Assembly: GCF_900113335.1 (NCBI RefSeq)
Contig: NZ_FOOX01000004.1
Span: forward strand, 186,001 to 250,000
DNA: 64,000 nucleotides
Direction: 5' to 3'
From: Desulfotruncus arcticus DSM 17038
GTDB taxonomy: Bacteria; Bacillota; Desulfotomaculia; Desulfotomaculales; Desulfallaceae
Under the pieces are notes generated by a model, which did not search any database, was not told where the DNA came from, and saw only the letters and a list, made by a program, of their open reading frames with translations. Made by a program: the position numbers and the translations under genes. This document shows positions 52,891 through 61,206 of the stretch, piece after piece. The number at the start of each line of letters is the position of its first letter. Position 1 is the first letter of the stretch.

Positions 52891-54087
52891 ATGTTTGTTA
52901 ACTTCTATTATACGTTGCGCGCAGAAGGTTTGGATATTACCATCGTGGAATGGCTAACCCTGATGCAGTCATTAAAGCTGGGACTGGCTAAAAACAGTTT
53001 AACCGGCTTCTATTACCTGGCACGCTCGGTTTTAGTCAAAAGTGAAAGCAGATATGATGCCTTTGACCGTGCTTTTTTACGTTGCTTCGAAGGTATTGAA
53101 ACACCGCCGGAGATAACTGAAGAGGTGCTGAATTGGCTGGAAAATGCTTTGCCGCCATTGAAAATGGCGGACGGTGAAAAAAATCCGGATGATGATTGGA
53201 GTCTGGAAGAACTTAGGAAGAAGCTTGAAGAGCGGCTGCTGGAACAACATGAGCAGCACCATGGGGGCTCTCACTGGATCGGTACCGGAGGCACATCTCC
53301 CTTTGGTCATTCCGGCTATCACCCCGCCGGGGTGCGCATAGGAGGGGAATCGGTTAACCGGTCCGCGGTCAAAGTGGCTGCGCAGAGGGCCTTTAGGGAT
53401 TTTCGGGCCGATGAGACACTGAGCACCCGCCAGTTTGAACTGGCTTTGAGGAAACTAAGGCTATTGAGTACCGCTGTGGATGGCGCAAGAGATTTGCTGG
53501 ATATTGATGCCACGGTTGACGCAACCGGCAAAAACGCGGGTATGCTGGAACTGGTTTGGACAAGGGGACGCAAAAACAATGTTAAGCTGCTGATCCTAAT
53601 CGATTCAGGTGGTTCAATGAATCCATACCAGCGCCTGTGCAGCCTGCTTTTTAACGCAGCTAATAAATCCACTCATTTTAGGGATCTGCAGTTTTATTAT
53701 TTTCATAACTGCGTATATGAGCTTATTTTTAATGATCCGTTTTGTTTAAGGCGAAATTCATTAGACACATATGATTGGTTGGGTAAGTATGGGCCGGATT
53801 ACAGACTCATAATTGTAGGTGATGCCAGTATGGGGACGGGCGAGTTGTTAATGCCTTACGGGGCTTTGGACTGGTGGGCGCAAAACGAGGAACCCGGTTT
53901 GGCCTGGATGCAGAGATTGGCCGGACATTTTGAGCATTGCGTCTGGCTCAACCCGATACCCGGACAGTACTGGGGGGATGTTGAGGGAGCCCGGACAATT
54001 TCATTGCTTAAAGATGTTTTTCCTATGTATGAATTTACCCTTGACGGCTTAAATGCCGCTATTAAAAAGCTAATGGTCAAAAAATAA
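52891..54087 (+). CDS. VWA-domain protein, CoxE-like partner of the MoxR ATPase
   Basis: A 398-residue protein. The MIDAS motif is DSGGSM (about 241) within LLILIDSGGSMNPYQRL, in a C-terminal von Willebrand A domain; the N-terminal half is helical with a His/Gly-rich segment (EQHEQHHGGSHW, about 120-131). Resembles CoxE/DUF58-like partners. No target enzyme is adjacent; complex I upstream is a possible but unproved client. Confidence 0.85.
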   Translation: MFVNFYYTLRAEGLDITIVEWLTLMQSLKLGLAKNSLTGFYYLARSVLVKSESRYDAFDRAFLRCFEGIETPPEITEEVLNWLENALPPLKMADGEKNPDDDWSLEELRKKLEERLLEQHEQHHGGSHWIGTGGTSPFGHSGYHPAGVRIGGESVNRSAVKVAAQRAFRDFRADETLSTRQFELALRKLRLLSTAVDGARDLLDIDATVDATGKNAGMLELVWTRGRKNNVKLLILIDSGGSMNPYQRLCSLLFNAANKSTHFRDLQFYYFHNCVYELIFNDPFCLRRNSLDTYDWLGKYGPDYRLIIVGDASMGTGELLMPYGALDWWAQNEEPGLAWMQRLAGHFEHCVWLNPIPGQYWGDVEGARTISLLKDVFPMYEFTLDGLNAAIKKLMVKK

Positions 54088-54102
54088 CAGGAGGTGCAGC
54101 AA

Positions 54103-54552
54103 ATGGAAAACGATCTCGCTACCGAAATGCGCAATAAGGCCGGGGGAAATTTTCGCAACGGCTATAATTGTGCCGAATCAATTTTTGATGCCTTTAGGGA
54201 ACTGATTGAGCCGGACCTGGATAGAAATCTGGTCAGGCTATTTACCGGCTACGGGGGAGGCCTGGGTCATGCCGGCTGCATGTGCGGCGCGCTCACTGCG
54301 TCCGCAGCTATTCTGGGTATGCTGAAAGGCCGGACATCTGCCGAAGGAGACAGGGAGCCCTGTTATGATTTGGCCCGGGAGTTCCACGATAGATTTGAGG
54401 ATCAATATTCAGTAACCTGCTGCCGGGCGTTAAACCCGCATCCTTTTGACACTAAAGAACATTTGCGGCATTGCTTGAAAATTACCGGTAATACCGCTAA
54501 ATTATTGACAGAATATTTAGTTGAAAAGAAACTGATTCAGCAGAAAGCATAG
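54103..54552 (+). CDS. C_GCAxxG_C_C family protein
   Basis: A 149-residue redox-type protein with Cys in GYNCAESIF (about 23), GGGLGHAGCMCGALTASAAILG (about 53-74) and later CCRALN; this is the C_GCAxxG_C_C family, thought to bind metal or act in redox reactions in anaerobes. ATG at 54103 follows CAGGAGGTG. Fifteen bases after the VWA gene, so likely in its operon. Confidence 0.87.
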   Translation: MENDLATEMRNKAGGNFRNGYNCAESIFDAFRELIEPDLDRNLVRLFTGYGGGLGHAGCMCGALTASAAILGMLKGRTSAEGDREPCYDLAREFHDRFEDQYSVTCCRALNPHPFDTKEHLRHCLKITGNTAKLLTEYLVEKKLIQQKA

Positions 54553-54561
54553 GTATGATAG

Positions 54562-54915
54562 TTGTCTCAGCAAAGAAGGAGCCTGGGAATACAAGGTGAG
54601 GATATAGCCGCGCAATATCTGCAAAAGAAAGGGCTGGTAATTCTAGAGCGCAATTTCAGGTGCCGCCTGGGGGAAATTGATATCATTGCCAGAGATGGTG
54701 ATTGCCTTGTGTTTATTGAAGTTAAAACCAGGAGCAGCGACAGATTCGGTTTGGCCCAGGACAGTATCACCAGACAAAAGATTTATAAAGTAAGGCGGCT
54801 GGCGCAGGCCTATTTGGCCCAACGGTCGTTTTCGGGGTTGAATGTGCGATTTGATGTGGTAGCTGTAAATTCAGCCCGGGAAATTAAGGTGACGCACATT
54901 GAAAACGCTTTTTAA
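54562..54915 (+). CDS. yraN: UPF0102 protein YraN
   Basis: A 117-residue restriction-endonuclease-like fold protein: GEDIAAQYLQKKGLVILERNFRC, GEIDIIARDGDCLVFIEVKTRS with the E-D-EVK nuclease pattern. Function unknown; it usually lies beside rnhB. Here it is 13.8 kb away, separated by nuo and the MoxR cluster. TTG start after AGGT. Confidence 0.93.
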   Translation: MSQQRRSLGIQGEDIAAQYLQKKGLVILERNFRCRLGEIDIIARDGDCLVFIEVKTRSSDRFGLAQDSITRQKIYKVRRLAQAYLAQRSFSGLNVRFDVVAVNSAREIKVTHIENAF

Positions 54916-55034
54916 AGTAGTTAAAGGCCTATAATGTATTTTAAACACTTTTATCCGACAATTAAAAGGCTAATCATTGTTAATGCCCTCCCCTGGTTAT
55001 AAAATTATGTTAATAATTTTAAGGAGGGCTAATT

Positions 55035-55163
55035 ATGGCACCGTTAGCCAAAGGTAAAGAAGAGATTTGTCTGGAATGCACACTTTGCAGCTTCTACTGG
55101 GGAGAAAGCTGTCCCGGTATTAATAGCTATACCATAGAGGATTGCATTGAACTTGGTAAGTAA
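55035..55163 (+). CDS. Small cysteine-rich protein (42 aa), unknown
   Basis: ATG at 55035 follows a strong AAGGAGGGC site; the frame ends at TAA 55163. The product has five Cys in 42 residues (12, 15, 18, 26, 37), with ICLECTLCSFYWGESCPG as the core. The C-x2-C-x2-C spacing is ferredoxin- or radical-SAM-like but too short for either, suggesting a metal- or cluster-binding microprotein. It has its own terminator. No family recognised. Confidence 0.7.
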   Translation: MAPLAKGKEEICLECTLCSFYWGESCPGINSYTIEDCIELGK

Positions 55164-55193
55164 AACCAAGGTAAAGGTTGATTTGATTCCAAG

Positions 55194-55227
55194 ACTCCCA
55201 CTTTTATAAGTGGGAGTTTCTATTTTT
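55194..55227 (+). terminator. Intrinsic terminator after the Cys-rich small gene
   Basis: ACTCCCACTT / AAGTGGGAGT stem with four-base loop and T-rich tail. Confidence 0.85.
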
Positions 55228-55605
55228 ACTTCAGGTGGGGTGGAATCCCCACCAGTTGGGGACATTCCTCCTAAGAGGTGTGTCCCCTTTCCTCTTTAAC
55301 CCTGATGTTCAGCTTTAGCTGAACGAGTTCACTTTACTGCCTGACTGCGCAATAATGATTGAAGGCAACCGTTACACAAATAATGTGTTAACCGGTTGCC
55401 TTTTTATATTATTCAGCTGACCTGTTTACGTGACATGGCTTAAGCGTCTTAGAAAAAACAGGAATTGGATATATAGCAACGAAGTAACATATGATTAGGG
55501 GTCAGATAATCTAATGTTTCCGGATGAATCTGCTGATAATTCAATAAGCGGTGGAACACTAAAGCTTGGGTTCTATGACCACGAAAAAAAGTAAAGGATG
55601 ATTAA
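55228..55605. other. Intergenic region with several hairpins
   Basis: No gene is seen. Hairpins: GGTGGGG / CCCCACC (55232-55251), GGGGACATTCCTC / GAGGTGTGTCCCC (55258-55287), GTTCAGC / GCTGAAC (55307-55324), and GGCAACC / GGTTGCC with T5 (55362-55405), the last a good terminator. The second is related to a hairpin inserted inside RNA-repeat copy C. Confidence 0.6.
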
Positions 55606-56124
55606 ATGCAACCGTTAGATGACATGGATTTAACTATCATGAAAACTCTCCAAGAAAACGCCCGTTCCTCTTATCAGGATATCGCCAATAAGATTGGTGT
55701 CTCACGGGTCACAGTACATGAAAGAATCCGTAAGCTTATTGAAAGCGGCATTATCGAGGGGTTTCATGCGCGAGTTAACGCCCGCCGCATTGGTTACCCG
55801 GTAACGGCGATTGTAGGGTTAAACACCATTCAGGGCAGCGAGTCGTACCGTACGATTGAGGAGCTGCGACAACTTCCCGAGGTGGAAGAAGTACACGTTG
55901 TAACAGGAAGATACGATTACCTGGTCAAAGTTCGGGCTATGGATAACGGGGATCTTCAGCGTATCCTGTTCAACAAAATTGATCAGGTTTATGGTTTTCA
56001 GCGGGCCGAGACAATGGTGGTACTTTCCTCGGCGGTGGAAAAGTGCGGAATCGACATGCGCCGGGTGATCAATGACTCCCAGGATGGGTTGGGGGAGGGG
56101 AGAAATAGTGTTAACAATAAGTAA
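55606..56124 (+). CDS. Lrp/AsnC family transcriptional regulator
   Basis: A 172-residue protein: N-terminal AsnC-type winged helix (about 5-60, LDDMDLTIMKTLQENARSSYQDIANKIGVSRVTVHERIRKL) and a C-terminal RAM ligand domain (about 65-145, VTAIVGLNTI, VVTGRYDYLVKV). These sense amino acids. It lies directly upstream of and co-oriented with the N-methylglutamate-type cluster, so it is the prime candidate regulator, possibly sensing glutamate, glutamine or a methylated derivative. Confidence 0.9.
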   Translation: MQPLDDMDLTIMKTLQENARSSYQDIANKIGVSRVTVHERIRKLIESGIIEGFHARVNARRIGYPVTAIVGLNTIQGSESYRTIEELRQLPEVEEVHVVTGRYDYLVKVRAMDNGDLQRILFNKIDQVYGFQRAETMVVLSSAVEKCGIDMRRVINDSQDGLGEGRNSVNNK

Positions 56125-56224
56125 AGCAGGTAACAAAGATAGAAGCGAATTGCTATAAAAAATTTTCCATCGGCTTAACATAACAAATGTATAGTAATAT
56201 GATAAGAAGTTTTTCAAAAAGTAG

Positions 56225-56253
56225 TTGACTAAGCTTACTCGCTATGCTAATAT
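56225..56253 (+). promoter_or_regulatory. Promoter of the mgd leader
   Basis: TTGACT (56225-56230), 17-base spacer, TAATAT (56248-56253); start of transcription near 56260. The only good sigma-A promoter between the regulator and mgdA. Confidence 0.72.
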
Positions 56254-56360
56254 AAGGCAACACAAAAATATAGTTATCATATGTAAAAAACAACTCGGGC
56301 GATGGCTTGAAATGGGTTAAATAATAAACATGATACATGGGTGTATCAATGCGGCGAAGG

Positions 56361-56398
56361 CGCCTTTTGGGGGAACAACCCTGCGAAAGGTGTTTTTT
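56361..56398 (+). terminator. Leader terminator 1
   Basis: CGCCTTTT / GAAAGGTG stem (two wobbles) with inner GGG / CCC, then six T. It lies about 100 bases after the predicted start of transcription and would stop most transcripts before mgdA unless antiterminated. Confidence 0.75.
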
Positions 56399-56486
56399 AT
56401 TGTTTTGTTTAAGATTTGTGCATTACCAGGGCTGGAAAGCGGGCATCGGGGCCTTTTTCGGAATTGCTGTTACATCAGGTGAGCAA

Positions 56487-56538
56487 GGGCGCTTTTTACA
56501 GGGCAGTGATGTCCTGTGGGAAGCGCCTGTTTATTTTA
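56487..56538 (+). terminator. Leader terminator 2
   Basis: GGCGCTT / AAGCGCC stem with inner ACAGG / CCTGT and a T-rich tail (GTTTATTTT). Second stop signal ahead of mgdA. Confidence 0.65.
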
Positions 56539-56746
56539 TAAAAACTGGTAAAAGGAGTGAAGCAATTTGTCTGGATAACGCTGATTCCTTTCGAAATTTA
56601 GCTAGTTAAAAAGAATTGCAGCCCTATGATGTAAAATTTCGTTTGTTCTGATGATCTTGACATATCTTGTTTCATTTACACAGGTGAAGCGCCTTGGTTC
56701 TAAAATGTGCTTCGGCGCAAACAACTCGAAAAGATAGGTGGACGCT

Positions 56747-57970
56747 ATGTTTGGCAGATTTAAACCCCTGTGGGGAAAAAAGCCCCGGCTCAAATCAAGC
56801 TACGATGCTGTGATTATCGGAGGCGGGCTGCACGGTTTGGCCACCGCGTATTTTTTGGCCAAGGAGCATGGCATGTACAACATTGCCATCGTCGAAAAGC
56901 GCTACATCGGTTTTGGCGGCGCCGGTCGCAACACCGCCATCGTACGCGCCAACCAAAGAACGCAGGAGAATGTGCCTCTATATAAAGAGGCTTTGGATCT
57001 GTGGCCTGTTCTTACCAAAGAGCTGGACTATAACCTGATGTTCAACAACTGCGGCAATTTGAATTTGATGCACAGCGAAGCAGCTATGAATGCGGCCCGC
57101 ATGAACGTCTGTACAGCCCAGTTTCACGGGGTTGAGAGCCATCTGTTGGACGTCAAGCAGCTCAAGGAACTGGAACCGGCGATCAACACTTCACCGGACA
57201 TCACTTATCCAATTCACGGGGCTATGTTTCACCCGCCAGGCGGTGTGGTCCGGCACGACGCAGTGGTATGGGGTCTGGCCAAAGGCGCGGCCCGGTATGG
57301 GGTACATATCCACCAGCAAACCGAAGCTACTGCGATCCATACGGAAAAGGGCAAAATCACAGGGGTGGATATCGGCCGCGGCCGGATCCATACCCCGCGG
57401 GTGCTGGTATCAGCGGGCGGCTACTCAGCGGGGATCATCAACAAGATGCTTGGCATCCGGCTGCCCATCAGCGTACTGACCATTCAGGCCATGGTCACCC
57501 AGCCGCTCAAACCGGTTCTTCATCACGTGGTTTCATCCGGCACGTATCACGCCTATGCCAACCAGACCCTCAAGGGTGAAATCGCCACCGGCGCGCACAT
57601 GGACCCCTGGCCCAACTACACGACCCTGACCACGGCGCATTACATCAAACACCAGGCCGAGGCTTTATCTGACTTTCTGCCTTTCCTGCGGGGCGTGAAG
57701 TTCATGCGCACCTGGGCCGGACTGGCCGATATGACGCCGGACATGGCTCCCATCATTGATGGCAACGACCCCATCGACGGTTTCTACATGAATTGCGGCT
57801 GGGGATACTTTGGCTTTAAATCAAGTACGGCATCAGGCCGCAACATAGCCAAGTTCATGGCCAGCGGCAATTGTCCGGATATGCTTAAACCGTTTAACTT
57901 GCGCCGCTATGAAAAACACAAATTAATGGGCGAAACCGCTGCCCTGGTCAGCTACACTGCTGACAATTAG
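56747..57970 (+). CDS. mgdA: N-methylglutamate dehydrogenase subunit A (SoxB-like, sarcosine oxidase beta type)
   Basis: A 407-residue FAD-dependent amine oxidoreductase of the heterotetrameric sarcosine oxidase beta-subunit family. The FAD loop is VIIGGGLHGLATAY (about 22-35). RHD at 169-171 matches the site where SoxB carries covalent FMN on His. It would oxidise an N-methyl amine. ATG at 56747 follows AGGTG at six bases (GTG at 56738 is an alternative). With mgdBCD and gmaS it fits N-methylglutamate dehydrogenase rather than a sarcosine oxidase; in an anaerobe oxygen is not the acceptor. True sarcosine as substrate remains possible. Confidence 0.82.
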   Translation: MFGRFKPLWGKKPRLKSSYDAVIIGGGLHGLATAYFLAKEHGMYNIAIVEKRYIGFGGAGRNTAIVRANQRTQENVPLYKEALDLWPVLTKELDYNLMFNNCGNLNLMHSEAAMNAARMNVCTAQFHGVESHLLDVKQLKELEPAINTSPDITYPIHGAMFHPPGGVVRHDAVVWGLAKGAARYGVHIHQQTEATAIHTEKGKITGVDIGRGRIHTPRVLVSAGGYSAGIINKMLGIRLPISVLTIQAMVTQPLKPVLHHVVSSGTYHAYANQTLKGEIATGAHMDPWPNYTTLTTAHYIKHQAEALSDFLPFLRGVKFMRTWAGLADMTPDMAPIIDGNDPIDGFYMNCGWGYFGFKSSTASGRNIAKFMASGNCPDMLKPFNLRRYEKHKLMGETAALVSYTADN

Positions 57971-58020
57971 GGGAGTTAACCCGGGCTCCCGGTCAATTTG
58001 AACGATAAGGAGATACAGCG

Positions 58021-58281
58021 ATGGCACTGACGATTACCTGCCCCAATTGCGGTAAACGCAATGGCTACGAATTTCGTTATGGCGGTGAAGACAAGGGGCC
58101 GCGGCCCGCGGAAGCAGGATTGACCCCGCGCAGCTGGTGCGACTACGTGCACCTGAATAACTGTGTGGCCGGCATTCAAAAAGAATGGTGGTGTCACAAG
58201 AACGGATGCGGTGCCTGGTTTACTATTCATCGCAACACCCTGACCAACCTTGAAGTGGGAGAACCGGAGGCAAAATTATGA
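58021..58281 (+). CDS. mgdB: N-methylglutamate dehydrogenase subunit B (SoxD-like)
   Basis: An 86-residue SoxD family subunit. Cys7, Cys10, His59 and Cys63 (CPNCG and WWCHKNGCGAWF) match the zinc ligands of sarcosine oxidase delta, with an extra Cys58. It is a small structural subunit of the heterotetramer. AAGGAG precedes the ATG. Its stop overlaps the mgdC start by four bases. Confidence 0.88.
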   Translation: MALTITCPNCGKRNGYEFRYGGEDKGPRPAEAGLTPRSWCDYVHLNNCVAGIQKEWWCHKNGCGAWFTIHRNTLTNLEVGEPEAKL

Positions 58282-61196
58282 ACAGGCTCACCCAATTGCC
58301 CACATTACGCATTGACCCCTCGGAAACAAGATCCCTGCGGTATCAAGGAAAAACATACCAGGGGGTGGCCGGCGATACGGTGGCGACAGCGCTGTACGCC
58401 AACGGTGTCCGGGTCTTTGCCCGCAGCTTGAAATATCACCGCCCCCGCGGCCTGTACAGCCTGGATGGGGAGTGCAGCAACACCTGCATGCAAGTGGATG
58501 ACATTCCCAATGTGCGCACTGAAAATACGCTGCTGAAAAACGGGATGCAGGTCAAGGATCAGAATGTCAAAGGTTCGGCCGAGTTTGACTGGCTGGGCTT
58601 CATGGACAAACTCGATTGGCTGATGCCGGCCGGTTTCTACTACCGGACCATGCACAAGCCGGCCTGGCTGTGGCCCATTGCCATGAAACAAGTGCGCAAG
58701 GCCGCCGGACTGGGAAAAATTGCACCGGATTTCAGGATGAAGGGCAATTATGCCGAAATCTTTCCCCAGGCCGATGTCTGTGTGCTCGGCGGCGGTGCGG
58801 CCGGCATGACGGCGGCCCTGGCAGCGGCCGGGAGCGGCCTGCGGGTGGCGTTGCTGGAAGCCCTGCCCTGGCTGGGCGGCTGCTTTGACTACCGGGTCAG
58901 CGCCTATGATCAAGAAAAGGCGCTCTATCAGCGGGCGCGCGAGTTGACTAAAGCAGTGGAGGCCACAGCCAACATCCGCGTGTTCAAACATACGGCGGTG
59001 GTGGGCGTTTACAACAACAACCTGATTACCGCCTTTCAGGTGGGCTGTGAATCCGACAGTTTCGATCAACGCTACCTGGAAATCCGTGCCCAAAGCGTGG
59101 TGGTGGCCACCGGCTGCATGGAAAGGCCCCTGCTGTTCGATAACAACGAACGTCCGGGCATTATGCAGGTCGGTTGCGCCCACCGGCTGGCCCGTACTTA
59201 CGGGCTGCTGCCGGGCAGCCGGGCGGTATTCAGCATCGGACATGATCTGGGGCTGGAGGCCGCGGCGGACCTGTTCGACCTGGGACTGCAGATTGCCTGT
59301 GTGGCCGATATCCGTGCAGACGGGCAAGACCCCCAACTGCTGCTGGCACTGGCCGAACGCAAGATTCCGGTCCTGCGGGGATGGGTGGCGTACAAAGCCC
59401 ACGGATCCAAGCAGGTTCAAAAAGTCACCCTCGGCACCATTGACGGCAGCGAAAAACGCCAGTTCGGGTGCGACCTGCTGGTTGCATCGGCCGGTTTCAC
59501 ACCGGTTACGGGGCCTTTAACGCTGGCCCGGGCCAAACTGCAATACGACATGCACACCGGTTACTTTCTGCCGGTGGACCTCCCGGCCAAAACCCACATG
59601 GCCGGCCGTATGACCGGCCTGCAGCAGGCCCAGGCCATCGAGGCGTCGGGAAGGTTGGCCGGGCTGAAGGCGGCAGCCGATTGCGGTACCGACACCGTCA
59701 GGGCTGCTGCCGAAGCCGGCGAGCAGCTCAACGCACTGCCCGGCCCCGAGCGCGGCACCAAGCTGGTAAGCTCCCCGGTCAAGGGCCGCAAGAGTTTCAT
59801 TTGTTTTGACGAAGATACCACCTTGAAAAATATTAAACAGGCCATCGAGATGGGGTTTGATGTGCCCGAGTTGATTAAACGTTTTACCTCGGCCGGTACC
59901 GGCCCGGGGCAGGGCGGCATCCCCGGTCACAACCTGCCCCTGTTCGTGGCCGAATACCAGGCTCTCACCGGTGCCAGGCCGGTTCCCACGACGGTACGGC
60001 CGCCCCTGGTGCCCACTTTCGTCGCGACTTACGCCGGGGCCAACCACGATATGTGCAAACGCACGCCGCTGCACGAAGTGCAGAAAAAAGCCGGCGGTGT
60101 GTTCCGGCGTATGGGTGTGTGGCGCCGTGCCCGCTATTTTTCCGAAGACTTCAGCTGCCGTGAGGAAATCCTCAATGTACGCCACAACGTCGGCCTGCTG
60201 GATGCCTCGACACTGGGCAAATTCCGCATCCACGGGCCGGATGCTCTCAAAGCCCTGCAGCGCGTCTATGTGAGCAACATGGCCGGGGTGACCGGGGGGC
60301 GAGTTAAATACTCGGCCATGTGCAACGATGACGGCTGCGTGATCGACGACGGTGTGGTGGTCAAACTGGCTGAAAACGACTATTACTTCACCACCTCCAC
60401 CAGCCGCGCCGGTGAGACTGTGGAATGGATCCGCTATCACACCCGCTACGATGGCTGGGATTTCCACCTGGTCAACCTGACCGACGCCATGGGCGTGATC
60501 AACATTTCCGGGCCCAACGCGCGCAAGGTTCTGGCCAAGGTTGCCGATATGGATCTATCCAATGACGACTTTCCCTTTGGCAGTTATCGCGAGTTCACTG
60601 TCCGGAAAACGATCCCGGTGCGCGCCATGCGGCTGGGGTTTGTCGGTGAACTCTCCTATGAGCTGCATGCACCGGCCTCCTATATGCCGGCCTTATGGCA
60701 AATTATAGAAGACGCCGGCCGGGAGCTCGGCATCCGCAACTTCGGCGTGGAAGCCCAAAACGTCCTGCGTTTGGAAAAATGTCACATCATCCTGGGCCAG
60801 GAATCCGAACAACGCACCAACCTGCTCGATCTGGGGCTGGGCTTTCTGTGGGATCGCCGCAAAACGGACGCTAAGACCGTGGGTGCCGTGGCTTTGCGCC
60901 AGGCGGAAAACGATCCGGATCGTTTCCGGCTGGTGGGTATCAAGATGGAGGATCCCCAGCGACCACCCAGAGACGGCTCGATCATCGTCGACCAGCGTAT
61001 CCGCGGATATGTTTGCACCGCCCGCTATAGTTTTACCCTGAATGAATCAGTGGGCGTGGCGCTGGTGGATGCCGAGTTGGCCGCCGAGGGCACCCGGCTG
61101 GAAATTTATGAAGACGAATGCAACGGCAAACGGCTGTATGCCCGGGTCGTGTCCATGCCGTTCTATGACCCCCAGGGCAAACGGATGAAAATGTGA
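58278..61196 (+). CDS. mgdC: N-methylglutamate dehydrogenase subunit C (SoxA-like, with GcvT-type folate domain)
   Basis: A 972-residue SoxA-type alpha subunit. Residues 1-100 form the N-terminal ferredoxin-like (Fer2_4) domain (RSLKYHRPRGLYS, then GECSNTC, Cys66 and Cys70). A Rossmann domain follows (VCVLGGGAAGMTAALAAAG, GGG at 171), with VVVATGCMERP. The C-terminal 380 residues are a GcvT-type aminomethyltransferase domain (LDASTLGKFRIHGPDA, RAMRLGFVGELSYELH) that in the family passes the formaldehyde-level carbon to tetrahydrofolate, giving methylene-THF. Length is normal. Confidence 0.85.
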   Translation: MNRLTQLPTLRIDPSETRSLRYQGKTYQGVAGDTVATALYANGVRVFARSLKYHRPRGLYSLDGECSNTCMQVDDIPNVRTENTLLKNGMQVKDQNVKGSAEFDWLGFMDKLDWLMPAGFYYRTMHKPAWLWPIAMKQVRKAAGLGKIAPDFRMKGNYAEIFPQADVCVLGGGAAGMTAALAAAGSGLRVALLEALPWLGGCFDYRVSAYDQEKALYQRARELTKAVEATANIRVFKHTAVVGVYNNNLITAFQVGCESDSFDQRYLEIRAQSVVVATGCMERPLLFDNNERPGIMQVGCAHRLARTYGLLPGSRAVFSIGHDLGLEAAADLFDLGLQIACVADIRADGQDPQLLLALAERKIPVLRGWVAYKAHGSKQVQKVTLGTIDGSEKRQFGCDLLVASAGFTPVTGPLTLARAKLQYDMHTGYFLPVDLPAKTHMAGRMTGLQQAQAIEASGRLAGLKAAADCGTDTVRAAAEAGEQLNALPGPERGTKLVSSPVKGRKSFICFDEDTTLKNIKQAIEMGFDVPELIKRFTSAGTGPGQGGIPGHNLPLFVAEYQALTGARPVPTTVRPPLVPTFVATYAGANHDMCKRTPLHEVQKKAGGVFRRMGVWRRARYFSEDFSCREEILNVRHNVGLLDASTLGKFRIHGPDALKALQRVYVSNMAGVTGGRVKYSAMCNDDGCVIDDGVVVKLAENDYYFTTSTSRAGETVEWIRYHTRYDGWDFHLVNLTDAMGVINISGPNARKVLAKVADMDLSNDDFPFGSYREFTVRKTIPVRAMRLGFVGELSYELHAPASYMPALWQIIEDAGRELGIRNFGVEAQNVLRLEKCHIILGQESEQRTNLLDLGLGFLWDRRKTDAKTVGAVALRQAENDPDRFRLVGIKMEDPQRPPRDGSIIVDQRIRGYVCTARYSFTLNESVGVALVDAELAAEGTRLEIYEDECNGKRLYARVVSMPFYDPQGKRMKM

Positions 61197-61206
61197 GGTG
61201 ATGACC

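Larger units (their letters stand above)
56260..56746 (+). ncRNA. Long structured leader of the mgd operon (candidate attenuator or riboswitch)
   Basis: About 480 bases from the predicted start to mgdA with no convincing gene. It contains a TGATAC / GTATCA hairpin (56331-56348), two intrinsic-terminator-like stems (56361-56398 and 56487-56538), and alternative pairings GAAGC / GCTTC and GCGCC / GGCGC at 56686-56718 near the ribosome site. It matches no riboswitch class I can recall. A separate 140-nt small RNA ending at 56398 is an alternative reading. Confidence 0.5.

Noticed and set aside
56294-56330. GGGCGATGG followed by AATAAAC, resembling the start of a fluoride riboswitch
   Set aside because: The pairing CGCC and the rest of the fold are missing, and the downstream genes have no link to fluoride.
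56337-56609. 90-codon frame in the mgd leader
   Set aside because: It runs through both terminator hairpins, has no ribosome site and no recognisable domain. Treated as leader RNA.
59517-60467. 316-codon frame antisense to mgdC
   Set aside because: Produced by the high-GC coding bias of mgdC; it has no known domain.
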